Assembly (NCBI RefSeq): GCF_031127835.1
Contig: NZ_JARXHX010000001.1
Coordinates: 682,001 to 746,000 of the forward strand
Origin: Pelagicoccus sp. SDUM812002
GTDB taxonomy: Bacteria > Verrucomicrobiota > Verrucomicrobiia > Opitutales > Opitutaceae
Length of the DNA stretch: 64,000 nucleotides
Direction: 5' to 3'
Shown here piece by piece: positions 51,072-60,637 of the stretch. How positions within the stretch are numbered: the stretch's first letter is position 1; each line of letters opens with the position of its first letter. The position numbers and the translations under genes are program-made. The notes beneath the pieces were generated by a model. It was given only the letters and a program-made list of their open reading frames with translations. It was not told the origin of the DNA and ran no database searches.

Positions 51072-51794
51072 ATGCACAAACCAGCTAGCGCCAAAAGAGG
51101 TTTCACGCTCATCGAGCTCCTGACCGTGATCGCGATCCTCGCCATCCTTGGAGCCATCATCTTTCCGACCGTCGGACAATTCCGTACCCTCGCCAAGAAA
51201 ACCAGCGACTCGAACGACCTGAGAAACATCGTCCAAGCCTCGCAGCTATTCGCCGCTCAATACGGAGAGCGACTGGTGGGGACCACAGAGCAGCTGGCGG
51301 TAGACGGTGACAATTTGTACCCGAATCCCGATGCGAACGCAAACGATCTCGCTGACGTGGCTGCAGTACTCGCTTTTGGTGGAGAATTAGAGGATCCCAA
51401 GGCGTGGGTCAGCGCCAATGAGACGGTTCCTTCAAAAGGCGGCTTATATACCTTCTCTGGTGGAAATGTTACGGTTAATTACGAACCAGATGATTTCTCA
51501 TTTTCTTACGTCACAGGGCTGAGGACCTCTGCATCTTCAAATACACCAGTCGCATTCACGCGGCAGTCGGGAGCTAGCGGTCAATGGGTAGATGGCGACC
51601 CTTACGGCGCAGACGGAGGCCACGTAGCGTTCATGGGGGGAAACGTCAGTTGGTACACAACGTTAACCAACAACCTTATCAGTCCTGACGGTGCCGCCGT
51701 CGACACAATCGAAGCAGCAATTCCACAGACCGACACTGAGATCAGAGAAGCTGGCACCCCAACGGGAGGTGCTGGCGCAACTGATAGCGATTAA
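51072..51794 (+). CDS. Type IV pilin-like prepilin
   Basis: The 240-residue protein has a class III signal: KRG at the prepilin-peptidase site (Gly10) followed by FTLIELLTVIAILAILGAII, with Glu at +5. The rest is a globular head resembling the general pseudopilins that are abundant in Planctomycetota and Verrucomicrobiota. It contains DGGHVAFMGGNVSWY, a pattern frequent in this group. The PilB-type ATPase at 38 kb could assemble it. I chose ATG 51072; an upstream frame adds 24 unrelated residues. A strong terminator follows. Confidence 0.9.
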   Translation: MHKPASAKRGFTLIELLTVIAILAILGAIIFPTVGQFRTLAKKTSDSNDLRNIVQASQLFAAQYGERLVGTTEQLAVDGDNLYPNPDANANDLADVAAVLAFGGELEDPKAWVSANETVPSKGGLYTFSGGNVTVNYEPDDFSFSYVTGLRTSASSNTPVAFTRQSGASGQWVDGDPYGADGGHVAFMGGNVSWYTTLTNNLISPDGAAVDTIEAAIPQTDTEIREAGTPTGGAGATDSD

Positions 51795-51820
51795 CCACTG
51801 AATCGACGAATAACTTTCCC

Positions 51821-51853
51821 AGCCCCAACCTACCACGGTTGGGGCTTTTTTTT
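51821..51853 (+). terminator. Intrinsic terminator
   Basis: AGCCCCAACC-TACCAC-GGTTGGGGCT (10 bp, perfect) followed by a run of T to 51853. It ends the prepilin gene and faces nth. Confidence 0.92.
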
Positions 51854-51858
51854 GTGCC

Positions 51859-52512
51859 CTAAGCCTTTCGCGTCAGCTTCGCTCGCTTGCGATCCGGATA
51901 GAGCGTTCTGCAGATCGGGCAAATCGTTCCGTCGCAGCCTCGGGCCGTACAAAATTCACGGCCGTAATAAATGATCTGAAGGTGAAGGTGATTCCAGCGC
52001 GCTTCCGGAAAAAGTCGCTTCATGTCCATCTCCGTCTGGACCACGTTCTTTCCGCTTGTCAGTCCCCATCGCTGCCCCAAACGATGGATATGGGTATCCA
52101 CCGGAAAAGACGGATGTCCGAAGGCCTGGGACATCACCACCGACGCTGTCTTATGGCCTACTCCCGGTAAGGCCTCCAGTTCCAAGAAACTCCGCGGAAC
52201 CTCGCCACCATGCTTGTCCACTAGGATCTGCGATAGGTCACGAATCGCTTGCGACTTGCGCGGCGATAACCCGCAAGGACGGATCACATCGCGAATCGTA
52301 TCCACCAGCACCAGACGCATATCCTCAGGATTGTCGGCCAGTTTCCAAAGAGCCGGCGTCACCTTGTTGACACGCTCGTCCGTACACTGCGCCGAAAGTA
52401 AAACGGCCACCAACAATGTGTAGGCGTCGACATGGTCCAAAGGAATCGGTGGGTTCGGATATCGCCGTTCCAATTCCAGATCCACATAGGCAGCACGCTC
52501 CTTCTTCGTCAT
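51859..52512 (-). CDS. nth: Endonuclease III
   Basis: A base-excision repair glycosylase/AP lyase for oxidised pyrimidines. The 217-residue protein has LLVAVLLSAQCTDERVN and the helix-hairpin-helix LPGVGHKTASVVMSQAFG with the catalytic Lys. The catalytic Asp is in FPVDTHIHRLGQRWGL. The C-terminal cluster region reads FCTARGCDGTICPIC: four Cys are present but spaced C-x4-C-x4-C-x2-C instead of the canonical C-x6-C-x2-C-x5-C. I chose ATG at 52510-52512. A REP-like repeat lies directly upstream, and an earlier in-frame start would translate part of it. Confidence 0.93.
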   Translation of the reverse strand: MTKKERAAYVDLELERRYPNPPIPLDHVDAYTLLVAVLLSAQCTDERVNKVTPALWKLADNPEDMRLVLVDTIRDVIRPCGLSPRKSQAIRDLSQILVDKHGGEVPRSFLELEALPGVGHKTASVVMSQAFGHPSFPVDTHIHRLGQRWGLTSGKNVVQTEMDMKRLFPEARWNHLHLQIIYYGREFCTARGCDGTICPICRTLYPDRKRAKLTRKA

Positions 52513-52519
52513 GAGAGAG

Positions 52520-52578
52520 GTAGCAGCGAGCTTGCTCGCGAAACACAACCCAAAATCGTAGCGCGAAGCTCCCACAGA
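52520..52578. repeat. REPIN-like element between nth and gcvP
   Basis: A left unit GTAGCAGCGAGC-TT-GCTCGCGA (52520-52541) differs in one base from the 26.5-kb unit. After a similar AC/CA-rich spacer comes an inverted, more decayed mate (52558-52578, containing AGC-TTCGC-GCT on the minus strand). It lies in the divergent upstream region of nth and gcvP. Confidence 0.6.
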
Positions 52579-52633
52579 AAATTAACCGAATTGCCGCATT
52601 GATTTGCGCAGCTCGATTTCTACTCTCCCGCCC

Positions 52634-55561
52634 ATGCCAAACAGCACCGCGGCCACACCATCACGAAGCGCTTCTGAAGAAGCCCCCAGCAACCCGCTAG
52701 CCAAGCTCGACCAGTTTGCTCCCCGCCACCTCGGCACGTGCGGCCCCGCCGCGGATGCGCTTGCCCGCACCGTGGGCTACGACTCAGTTGACGCCCTCGT
52801 CGACCAAGCCGTTCCGGCATCAATCCGCATCGACAGCCTCAAGGGGCTTCCGGAACCGATCGGTGAACACGACATGCTGGCTGAGCTCAAAGCCATAGCC
52901 TCCAAAAACACGGTCAACAAGAGCTACATCGGACTCGGCTACTACCCCACGATCACCCCTCCGGTCATCCAGCGAAACATTTTGGAGAATCCCGGCTGGT
53001 ACACGCAATACACGCCCTACCAAGCCGAAATTTCCCAAGGTCGTATGGAGGGTCTCCTAAACTTCCAAACCATGGTCTCGGACCTAACTGGCCTCGAAAT
53101 AGCAAATGCTTCCTTGCTCGACGAAGGCACCGCCGCCGCCGAGGCCATGGGGCTGGCCTACTCGCAAGTCGGCCGCGCCGGCAAGAAGCAGAAGATTCTT
53201 ATATCCAAAACCTGCTTTCCCCAAACCATTGAAGTCGTAAGCGCCCGAGCCGAGCCTCTCGGGATCGACACGGAAATCGTAGATCTCGAGCAAGACCTCG
53301 ATTTGGACGGCGTATTCGCAGTCCTGCTACAGTATCCAGATGCCGACGGAATCGCCAAAGACTTCTCCGCCATCGCTGCTCAAGCCAAGGAGAACAAGGT
53401 CCTTACCATCGTCGCAACCGACCTGCTTGCCCTCACCATCCTAAAGTCGCCCGCTAGCCTCGGCGCAGACGTCGCCATTGGCAGCGCCCAACGCTTCGGC
53501 GTTCCCATGGGGTTTGGTGGCCCGCACGCCGCCTTTTTCTCCACCCGAGACGCATACAAACGTAAGATCCCTGGACGACTCATCGGAGTATCAAAGGACC
53601 GTTCCGGCAATCCAGCCCTGCGCCTCGCCCTGCAAACTCGCGAGCAGCACATCCGCCGCGACAAAGCCACCAGTAACATCTGTACCGCTCAAGCCCTGCT
53701 AGCCAATATAGCTGCCGCCTACGCGGTCTATCATGGTCCGACAGGCTTGCAGCAAATCGCCCGTCGAATCGAGCTCCTGACAAACCTCAGCGTCACAACC
53801 TTACAAGATTCTGGATACAACATTTCCGAAGGAAAACGCTTTGACACAGTCGTAGTTGAGCTAACCGAGAGCGAAACAGCTAACACAATCGCCAGAGCTT
53901 ACGAAGCGGGTATCAACCTCCGCTCCCTCTCGCCAAATGCGGTTGCCTTCTCCCTCGACGAAACAACATCGCCGGAGGATCTTGTCGCTTTGCTAGCGGT
54001 TTTCGAAGTGTCAACAAGCCCCGAGGCACTCATCGAAAAAGCGGCCGACCTAGAGCCAGCAAACGCCAGCGGACTCTCTCGCGAACTCGACTATCTCACC
54101 CATCCAGTTTTCAACTCCTACCACACCGAGACTGAGATGCTGCGCTACCTTAAGCGATTGGAAAACAGGGACCTCTCGCTCACTACCTCGATGATTCCGC
54201 TCGGTTCATGCACCATGAAGCTCAACGCCGCTGCGGAAATGCTTCCCATTACCTGGCCCGAGTTTTCCAATATGCACCCCTTCGCCCCGGCAGATCAAAC
54301 GACCGGCTATTTGGAGCTTATCGAGCAACTTGAGGATTGGTTGTCAGAAATCACCGGTTTCCATGCCACTTCCCTGCAGCCTAACGCGGGCTCCCAAGGC
54401 GAATACGCGGGTCTCCTGGCAATCCGCGCTTACCACGAGAGCCGCGATGATAGTGGACGTGATATTTGCTTGATTCCACTTTCCGCCCACGGAACGAATC
54501 CTGCATCCGCCGCGATGGCTGGGCTAAAGGTGGTGACCGTCGCCTGTGACGAACAGGGCAATATAGACGTAGACAACCTCAAGACCAAAGCCGAGGAGCA
54601 CTCCGAGCATCTTGCGGCCCTGATGGTCACCTATCCATCGACTCATGGTGTATTCGAGGCATCGATACGCGACATCTGCAAGACAATACACGAGCACGGC
54701 GGGCAGGTCTACATGGACGGCGCCAACATGAACGCCCAATGCGGGTTGACGAGTCCCGGCGAAATAGGGGCGGACGTCTGCCACCTAAACCTGCACAAAA
54801 CATTCTGCATCCCTCATGGAGGCGGAGGTCCGGGTATCGGTCCGATTTGCGTGGCGCCGCATCTTGCTCCGTTCCTGCCTGGCCACCGACTCAGCGACTC
54901 CATAGAGGGCGATCAACGCATCGGAGCCATCTCGGCTGCCCCCTACGGAAGCGCCAGCATTCTGCCAATATCGTGGGCATACATTCGCATGATGGGAGCC
55001 ACCGGCATTACCCAGTCTACCAAGATCGCGATTCTCAATGCGAACTACATGGCCAAACGCCTAGAGTCGGATTTCGAGATCGTTTACCGCGGTAAGAACG
55101 GACTGGTCGCTCACGAGTTCATCATCGATTTCCGCGACTGGAAAGAGCTATCTGGAATCGAGGTTGAAGACGTTGCAAAGCGACTCATGGACTATGGGTA
55201 CCACGCTCCAACGATGTCCTTCCCCGTTCCTGGGACCATGATGATCGAACCCACAGAGAGTGAATCCCAAGGCGAACTCGATCGTCTCTGCGACGCCCTC
55301 ATCGCCATCAAGGGGGAGATGCTTCGCGTCGCCGCAGGCGAGTGGCCGCAAGACAACAATCCTCTTAAAAACGCTCCACATACCAGCCAATCGGTTACCG
55401 CTACAGAGTGGTCCTCGCCTTACAGCCGCGAGGAAGCGGCATTCCCTGCGTCATGGACTCGCGAATACAAGTACTGGCCACCGGTTAGCCGAGTGGACAA
55501 CGTCTACGGCGATCGAAACCTGGTCTGCTCCTGCCTGCCGATTGAAGCTTACGCACAGTAG
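52634..55561 (+). CDS. gcvP: Glycine dehydrogenase (decarboxylating), P protein
   Basis: The 975-residue PLP enzyme decarboxylates glycine and passes the aminomethyl group to the H protein. It has both halves of the long, fused P protein: [40 protein letters not shown], then [20 protein letters not shown] and [12 protein letters not shown]. The PLP Lys is in [21 protein letters not shown] chose ATG 52634 over a TTG ten codons upstream. It is 45 kb from gcvT-gcvH and on the opposite strand. Normal fused length is about 950-980. Confidence 0.97.
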   Translation: MPNSTAATPSRSASEEAPSNPLAKLDQFAPRHLGTCGPAADALARTVGYDSVDALVDQAVPASIRIDSLKGLPEPIGEHDMLAELKAIASKNTVNKSYIGLGYYPTITPPVIQRNILENPGWYTQYTPYQAEISQGRMEGLLNFQTMVSDLTGLEIANASLLDEGTAAAEAMGLAYSQVGRAGKKQKILISKTCFPQTIEVVSARAEPLGIDTEIVDLEQDLDLDGVFAVLLQYPDADGIAKDFSAIAAQAKENKVLTIVATDLLALTILKSPASLGADVAIGSAQRFGVPMGFGGPHAAFFSTRDAYKRKIPGRLIGVSKDRSGNPALRLALQTREQHIRRDKATSNICTAQALLANIAAAYAVYHGPTGLQQIARRIELLTNLSVTTLQDSGYNISEGKRFDTVVVELTESETANTIARAYEAGINLRSLSPNAVAFSLDETTSPEDLVALLAVFEVSTSPEALIEKAADLEPANASGLSRELDYLTHPVFNSYHTETEMLRYLKRLENRDLSLTTSMIPLGSCTMKLNAAAEMLPITWPEFSNMHPFAPADQTTGYLELIEQLEDWLSEITGFHATSLQPNAGSQGEYAGLLAIRAYHESRDDSGRDICLIPLSAHGTNPASAAMAGLKVVTVACDEQGNIDVDNLKTKAEEHSEHLAALMVTYPSTHGVFEASIRDICKTIHEHGGQVYMDGANMNAQCGLTSPGEIGADVCHLNLHKTFCIPHGGGGPGIGPICVAPHLAPFLPGHRLSDSIEGDQRIGAISAAPYGSASILPISWAYIRMMGATGITQSTKIAILNANYMAKRLESDFEIVYRGKNGLVAHEFIIDFRDWKELSGIEVEDVAKRLMDYGYHAPTMSFPVPGTMMIEPTESESQGELDRLCDALIAIKGEMLRVAAGEWPQDNNPLKNAPHTSQSVTATEWSSPYSREEAAFPASWTREYKYWPPVSRVDNVYGDRNLVCSCLPIEAYAQ

Positions 55562-55571
55562 CCTGCCAACA

Positions 55572-55598
55572 GGGTACGGTTCTCGCACCGTTCTACCC
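55572..55598. other. Hairpin between convergent gcvP and HDOD gene
   Basis: GGGTACGG ... CCG-TTC-TACCC can pair with a three-base bulge. No T tract. It may be the transcription boundary between the two genes. Confidence 0.35.
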
Positions 55599-55623
55599 GA
55601 CGCCAGACGAGCCTAGCCGACCC

Positions 55624-56508
55624 TTAGTTCGCTAGATCGGAGCCCGCTTCATCCTCGACCATCGCCAAGGTGTATTCAAATATCTCAGACAAGGTTTTAC
55701 GCCGGTAAACCGCACGCCCTTCCCTTCGAAGCGGATCCGTAACGCCCTTGAGAGCTTCCATGATACGATCCGAGGTGAAACGGGCGATGGCTAGGCTTTG
55801 CGTCCAATCGAAATGGTCCGTTGCTGTCTCCCGGGCGAATTGAGCGGAGATCGGGCCATAAATATGCTTGGAGAATCCCCAGGCCTTTAACGCAAGTCCA
55901 CCCACTTCCGCGTGGGTAATTCCAAACTCGCTTAGCTCAGCCTCGGCAAGCCGACGGGATGTCCGATCTAAAAACAGGAGGTCATCTTCACCGCTGAGCC
56001 TGACCGCTTCATTGACGATCACCCTTCCAATCGAATGCAAAAGCCCTATCGCGTAAGCGATCTCGGACAATTCAGCATCTCCCTGGTAGATGAACCTCAT
56101 GGCGGCTCCACAAGCAAACGAGCGCCGGATGAAGTTGCCCCCATCGATATTGTAAGCTGTCAGGTGCTGGGGAATCAGATTTCGCAACCAAAGCCTGAGA
56201 GCAATGCGCCCCAATCTCTCGAGCCCGATAGCTTGGACCGCATCCTTTACCGAATTCGCCCCCCTCACACCGTAAATTGCCGATTTAGAACTCCGCACTA
56301 TTTCGACGGTAAGGAGCGGATCTGCCTCGACGAGCTCGGTAGCACCTTCCGTCGTCGAGTGGCGGTGTTGTAGGTAAAAGTAGAGAGCGCGGCAGGCACT
56401 CGCACGCGTAGGGAACTTATCGATACGATCAATAAATGCACTTTTCCAGTTCCGCGGTTGCGGAAGACCGCGTTGCGAGAGAATTGATGCTGAGTTTGTC
56501 GTTTGCAT
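55624..56508 (-). CDS. HDOD-domain protein
   Basis: The 294-residue protein has an HDOD domain: DRIDKFPTRASACRALYFYL, LVEADPLLTVEIVRSSKSA, NSVKDAVQAIGLERLGRIAL, and later AYAIGLLHSIGRVIVNEA with FGITHAEVGGLALKAWGF. It has no catalytic HD pair, no receiver and no output domain. I chose ATG at 56508 (MQTTNSASIL); the frame is open for 34 more residues without likely coding character. A similar but not closely related HDOD gene is at 13.2-14.0 kb. The signal it relays is unknown. Confidence 0.85.
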   Translation of the reverse strand: MQTTNSASILSQRGLPQPRNWKSAFIDRIDKFPTRASACRALYFYLQHRHSTTEGATELVEADPLLTVEIVRSSKSAIYGVRGANSVKDAVQAIGLERLGRIALRLWLRNLIPQHLTAYNIDGGNFIRRSFACGAAMRFIYQGDAELSEIAYAIGLLHSIGRVIVNEAVRLSGEDDLLFLDRTSRRLAEAELSEFGITHAEVGGLALKAWGFSKHIYGPISAQFARETATDHFDWTQSLAIARFTSDRIMEALKGVTDPLRREGRAVYRRKTLSEIFEYTLAMVEDEAGSDLAN

Positions 56509-56765
56509 TAGAGTCGCTTGGATTGATGGATGCCAGATCGCATGCCGGCACGCCAACGGAACTCGATAGTAACCGAAGCCGCTCGCAAATGAAATAGAGT
56601 GGGACCGCATTTCTACAGGAACTCTCCCCGCACCTTACGTAGTGTATCCACCCGAAATCCGGTAACACACCCTCAGTGAAAAACTGATACTACATTGCCA
56701 AGTAAGGATGACAAACAGGAAGATAACGCCATTGATATCTGCAAAAGCTCTCCTAGGTTCACGGC

Positions 56766-57554
56766 ATGGCGTTGATCCATTTCGATTTTTTTTCAGAAAC
56801 ACTGAAGCTCGCCTCCTCTATCAAGGTGGCCTTCAGCCAGCGAATCAAAAAGCAAAAAGGAGCAGGTCACAAAAGCCCTGTTCTGTACCTGCTGCACGGT
56901 CTCTCCGACGACCACAGCGCCTGGACACGCCGCTCCAATATCGAGCGTTATGTCGAAAAGTATGACGTAGTGGTGGTCATGCCCGCCGTGCATCGTAGCT
57001 TTTATCGCAACACTTACGCCGGTCACCGCTACTACGACTACGTTGCTCAGGAACTTCCAGAGCTTTGCCGCAACTATTTCTCGATTTCCGAGGAGCGCGA
57101 GCAAACCTTTGTCGCAGGACTTTCCATGGGCGGCTACGGGGCCTTCAAGCTCGCGCTATCCGCCCCCCACAACTACGCGGCAGCGGCCAGCCTGTCCGGC
57201 GCCCTAGACCTTGCTGGACTCGCTGAACAGCGAGAGGAAAGCCTTCCGGAATGGCCCTCAATTTTCGGTCCGGACAGCGAAATCAAAGGCAGTGAAGACG
57301 ACCTCCTGCACCTCGCGACACAGCTCGTAAGTTTGAAGACCCCCAATCCCAACCTCTTCCAATGCTGTGGCACGGATGACTTTCTTTACCCGGCCAACCA
57401 GAGCTTCTTGCAGCATACACGCAAGATCGGCCTGCCCGTCGACTACCAAGAGGGCCCTGGCTCCCACGAGTGGGGCTACTGGGATGAAAATATCCAACGC
57501 GTCTTGAAATGGCTACCGCTGAAGGAATTGGAGATGGAAACCAATACCCGCTAG
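56766..57554 (+). CDS. Esterase of the alpha/beta-hydrolase (esterase D-like) family
   Basis: The 262-residue serine hydrolase has VLYLLHGLSDDHSAWTRRSN with the oxyanion hole. The nucleophile Ser is in VAGLSMGGYGAFKLAL, the acid Asp probably in CGTDDFLYPANQ and the His in GPGSHEWGYWDENIQRV. It belongs to the S-formylglutathione hydrolase/antigen 85-like group (PF00756). There is no signal peptide. The substrate is unknown; no formaldehyde-detoxification genes are adjacent. The DUF445 gene follows at 42 bases. Confidence 0.88.
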   Translation: MALIHFDFFSETLKLASSIKVAFSQRIKKQKGAGHKSPVLYLLHGLSDDHSAWTRRSNIERYVEKYDVVVVMPAVHRSFYRNTYAGHRYYDYVAQELPELCRNYFSISEEREQTFVAGLSMGGYGAFKLALSAPHNYAAAASLSGALDLAGLAEQREESLPEWPSIFGPDSEIKGSEDDLLHLATQLVSLKTPNPNLFQCCGTDDFLYPANQSFLQHTRKIGLPVDYQEGPGSHEWGYWDENIQRVLKWLPLKELEMETNTR

Positions 57555-57596
57555 TCCACCCGAAAAAGGTTTAACGATCCATTTTTGATTTATCCA

Positions 57597-58295
57597 ATGA
57601 ACAAAAGTTTAACGACCAACCTAGCATGTATCCTACTGCTCGCCGTCGGCATTGCCCTGCCCGATTCATCAGTGAAACCGTACGTTCTCAACGCTGGCGT
57701 TTTTGCTCTCGCTGGAGCCATTACCAATTGGATCGCGGTACACATGTTATTCGAAAAAGTACCTGGGCTCTACGGCTCGGGAGTCATCGCCGCCCGATTC
57801 GAGGAATTTAAAGCCGCTATCCACAAACTAGTCATGGAAAGCTTCTTCACCGAGGAGAACTTCATGAAATTCGCTGATACCGCCCTCCATCTAGGTCTAG
57901 ATGTGCAAACAATAGAGAAGAATATCGACATGGACGAACTCTTCGAAGGTTTCCTGAGAGTTGTCTCGGAATCCAAGTTTGGCGGCATGCTTTCCATGTT
58001 TGGAGGCATCAAGGCTCTCGAGCCCCTACGAGCCCCGTTCAAGGAAGAATTTCGGAGGCGCCTAGAGCAAATCGTCGAGACTCTGGATATCAGCCATTCA
58101 CACGGTTCTTTCGAGAAAATCCAGCCAATGATCGAAGGGCTTGTTCGAGGAAAACTGGACGAGCTCACAGCTCCCCAAGTCAAGCAGCTCCTTTCCGACT
58201 TAATCCGCGAGCACCTCGGCTGGCTGGTTGTGTGGGGCGGCGTTTTCGGAGCTCTGATCGGCATCCTTTCAAATGGCCTGCTTACTGCTTTGTGA
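57597..58295 (+). CDS. DUF445-family inner-membrane protein
   Basis: The 232-residue protein has two N-terminal membrane spans (about 5-25 and 33-50), the DUF445 hallmark TNWIAVHMLFEKVPGLYGSG, and a long amphipathic central part with paired helices. A C-terminal span ends it (about 208-230, WLVVWGGVFGALIGILSNGL). The family includes YheB/YjiN-type proteins of unknown role, probably envelope-related. I chose ATG 57597 over a TTG 12 bases upstream. Confidence 0.85.
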   Translation: MNKSLTTNLACILLLAVGIALPDSSVKPYVLNAGVFALAGAITNWIAVHMLFEKVPGLYGSGVIAARFEEFKAAIHKLVMESFFTEENFMKFADTALHLGLDVQTIEKNIDMDELFEGFLRVVSESKFGGMLSMFGGIKALEPLRAPFKEEFRRRLEQIVETLDISHSHGSFEKIQPMIEGLVRGKLDELTAPQVKQLLSDLIREHLGWLVVWGGVFGALIGILSNGLLTAL

Positions 58296-58370
58296 GAGAG
58301 AGGCGACAGAAGTTAATAACCGAGCCCAGACTTGCATTCCAATGCCATACACCACATTTACTTACATAAA

Positions 58371-59573
58371 ATGAATCCCGATATGAAGTTACCTAAATCC
58401 ATCTCACTGCTTTTGTTTTCAGGAGCCTGCCTTACCACAGCTATCGTCACAGAAGCAGGCCCGCGTTTCGCCGGCGGCGATCTTACCTTCCTCGGAACCG
58501 CCTCTGCAACGGATAGCAACCGCGTTAGCCCAAACGCAAATGCTGGTGGTGACACATACTTCACCTTTACTCCTGCGATACAGTATTTCCGGGAATCAAA
58601 CCGTATGAATCTGAATGCTAATTTGAGTTTTCCGATGCGGAGGTATGATGAAACCGACGCCCTCGATTCAGATTCAATAGACTTCAATCTTAACGGAGAA
58701 ATACCCTTCGGAGCTAGCCCTAAACTGTCGGGAACCTGGGGCGTAACCTTCTTTGACGGAATCAGACAAAACTACTTCACGAATAACAACCTGAATTCAG
58801 AGCATCTCCATCTGAACGCGTACGCAGACTACATCATCAAAAATCGACTTAGCTTCCGCACTCGCGCTATGTACAGCGACCGCTCTAGCACAGGTGTCGA
58901 TTCCGCCTTTACCAATGCGAACACCACAACTGTCTTCGCTGCCGGCTTGCATGCGAGAGAGCTAATTCGCGGCCGTATTGGCTTGTACGCAGAGTACCAA
59001 ATCCGAGACCGAGAAACCGATCGCGGAGCAATCAATCAAAACGTCGACGCGAGTGAAAGCGGCTTGAACTTTGGCATTACGGGACAGGTTCTCCCTGAAA
59101 GACTCTTCCCAAAACTCGAAGCGGACTTATCGTTTGGCTTCACATCCTCAAGCGCCGGCGATCGTTTCAATTCAGGCGCGAACAGTGGCAGCCGGGAGCG
59201 TCTCACTCTCGACGGTAGGTTGGCCTATCCTGCCAGCACAAAAACGAACGTGACGCTGACATACCGGCGCAACCTCAATGTAACGGACGACGACCGGACT
59301 GTAGAAAGCTCAGAAATCGACTTCGGGGCAGACTACACACCTAACCAGAAGCTCCAGTTCGCTACCGCGCTGGGACTGCGTAGCAATGAATTCATTTATG
59401 ATCAGGATGGACGAGAGGACGACATCGTCACCTTTACTTTCGATACTCGCTACACGATCCGGACCAATTGGTTCGCCAACCTGAACTTCGACCATCGCAT
59501 GTCCGATTCAAACGAAGCTATTAGTGACTACGATACGACACGCGTTACCCTTTCGACTACGATTGCTTATTAA
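58371..59573 (+). CDS. Outer-membrane beta-barrel protein
   Basis: The protein starts MNPDMKLPKSISLLLFSGAC and has a signal peptide ending near TEAG. The rest is alternating polar/hydrophobic beta strands with aromatic girdles, such as TYFTFTPAIQYFRESNRMNL, HLNAYADYIIKNRLSFRTRA, RIGLYAEYQIRDRETD and NWFANLNFDHRMSDSN. It ends in an aromatic residue (TLSTTIAY), the signal for outer-membrane assembly. It is like the BBP2-type barrels seen in exopolysaccharide and envelope loci. Its substrate is unknown. Met at 58383 is an alternative start. Confidence 0.85.
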   Translation: MNPDMKLPKSISLLLFSGACLTTAIVTEAGPRFAGGDLTFLGTASATDSNRVSPNANAGGDTYFTFTPAIQYFRESNRMNLNANLSFPMRRYDETDALDSDSIDFNLNGEIPFGASPKLSGTWGVTFFDGIRQNYFTNNNLNSEHLHLNAYADYIIKNRLSFRTRAMYSDRSSTGVDSAFTNANTTTVFAAGLHARELIRGRIGLYAEYQIRDRETDRGAINQNVDASESGLNFGITGQVLPERLFPKLEADLSFGFTSSSAGDRFNSGANSGSRERLTLDGRLAYPASTKTNVTLTYRRNLNVTDDDRTVESSEIDFGADYTPNQKLQFATALGLRSNEFIYDQDGREDDIVTFTFDTRYTIRTNWFANLNFDHRMSDSNEAISDYDTTRVTLSTTIAY

Positions 59574-59724
59574 GTGTACTCACGTAGGGACGGCATTTAA
59601 CAAAAGGTCGACTGAGCCGATAAGTTGTAAAACACTTAAAACTCAGCTGAAAAACAGATAGAACGAAACCGCTGTCAAACGTTCAGACCGATCCTTTTCC
59701 TTCCTCCAAACGAGAACCTAAATC

Positions 59725-60375
59725 ATGTCGATAAGAGTATTCATCGTAGACGACCACCCCTTAGTCCGACAGGGACTCACCCAAATCATCGGCGGCCAGG
59801 AAGACTTCGAAGTTTGTGGAGAAGCCGAAGATTCCTCTTCTGCGATGAGAGGTATCGAGAAAAGCAATCCCGACGTCGTCATAGTCGACATATCACTACA
59901 GGGGAATAACGGTCTCGAGCTTATTAAAAACCTGAAGGCCATCCACGAAAAGCTGCCAATCCTCGTGTTTTCCATGCACGACGAGTCGATTTATGCCCAG
60001 CGTGCCTTGCGTGCCGGAGCCAAGGCATACGTGATGAAGAAAGAGTCTTCCGAGAAGATCATCGAAGCTATTCGCAAGATCCTCAAAGGAGAAATATACG
60101 TCAGCCCGCGCGTCGCCGACCAGGTACTCCACCAGATTGTTAATGGACCTAGCAATTCGAGCGCGTCTCCAGTCGACCGATTGACCGACCGCGAACTTGA
60201 AGTTGTGCAACTCATCGGCCGCGGCCTCTCAACTCGAGAAATAGCAGAAAGCCTCCACCTCTCGGTTAAAACGATCGAGTCCCATCGAGCCCATGTTAAG
60301 GAAAAGCTCAACCTCCGTAACGCGACCGAGCTGGTACAATTCTCCGTGCAATGGGTTGACCAACAGGAAGCCTAA
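59725..60375 (+). CDS. NarL/FixJ-family response regulator
   Basis: The 216-residue two-domain regulator has a receiver (1-120) with acidic pair Asp9/Asp10 in FIVDDHPLVRQG, phospho-acceptor Asp55 in VVIVDISLQGNNGLEL, Ser in ILVFSMHDES and Lys in YVMKKESSEK. A LuxR-type helix-turn-helix follows (about 150-210; LTDRELEVVQLIGRGLSTRE, LHLSVKTIESHRAHVKEKL). It should bind DNA after phosphorylation. No histidine kinase is encoded nearby. A related regulator with an altered receiver follows 260 bases downstream. Confidence 0.95.
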   Translation: MSIRVFIVDDHPLVRQGLTQIIGGQEDFEVCGEAEDSSSAMRGIEKSNPDVVIVDISLQGNNGLELIKNLKAIHEKLPILVFSMHDESIYAQRALRAGAKAYVMKKESSEKIIEAIRKILKGEIYVSPRVADQVLHQIVNGPSNSSASPVDRLTDRELEVVQLIGRGLSTREIAESLHLSVKTIESHRAHVKEKLNLRNATELVQFSVQWVDQQEA

Positions 60376-60404
60376 CTCTCACACGCGCGCCCACTCCAAA
60401 GTTC

Positions 60405-60434
60405 AGGACGACCCAAGCGGGGTCGTCCTTTTTT
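60405..60434 (+). terminator. Intrinsic terminator
   Basis: AGGACGACCC-AAGCG-GGGTCGTCCT (10 bp, perfect) followed by TTTTT, 30 bases after the first response regulator. Confidence 0.92.
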
Positions 60435-60637
60435 GTCACTTCAAAGACAGACTAGCCGCAGTTACTCGACGCGCTGCCTTAGCAATAATCCCTCAGGGGG
60501 ATCCTCAGGGCAAATCAAGCAGTCACTCCATTCTACCATCACATACTCACGCCCTTTTCCCATCGAAACCGCAGCGACTGCCCGATTGTATAAATAATCC
60601 GTAAAATGCTACTCTATCGCACCTCAACAAGCGCGAT

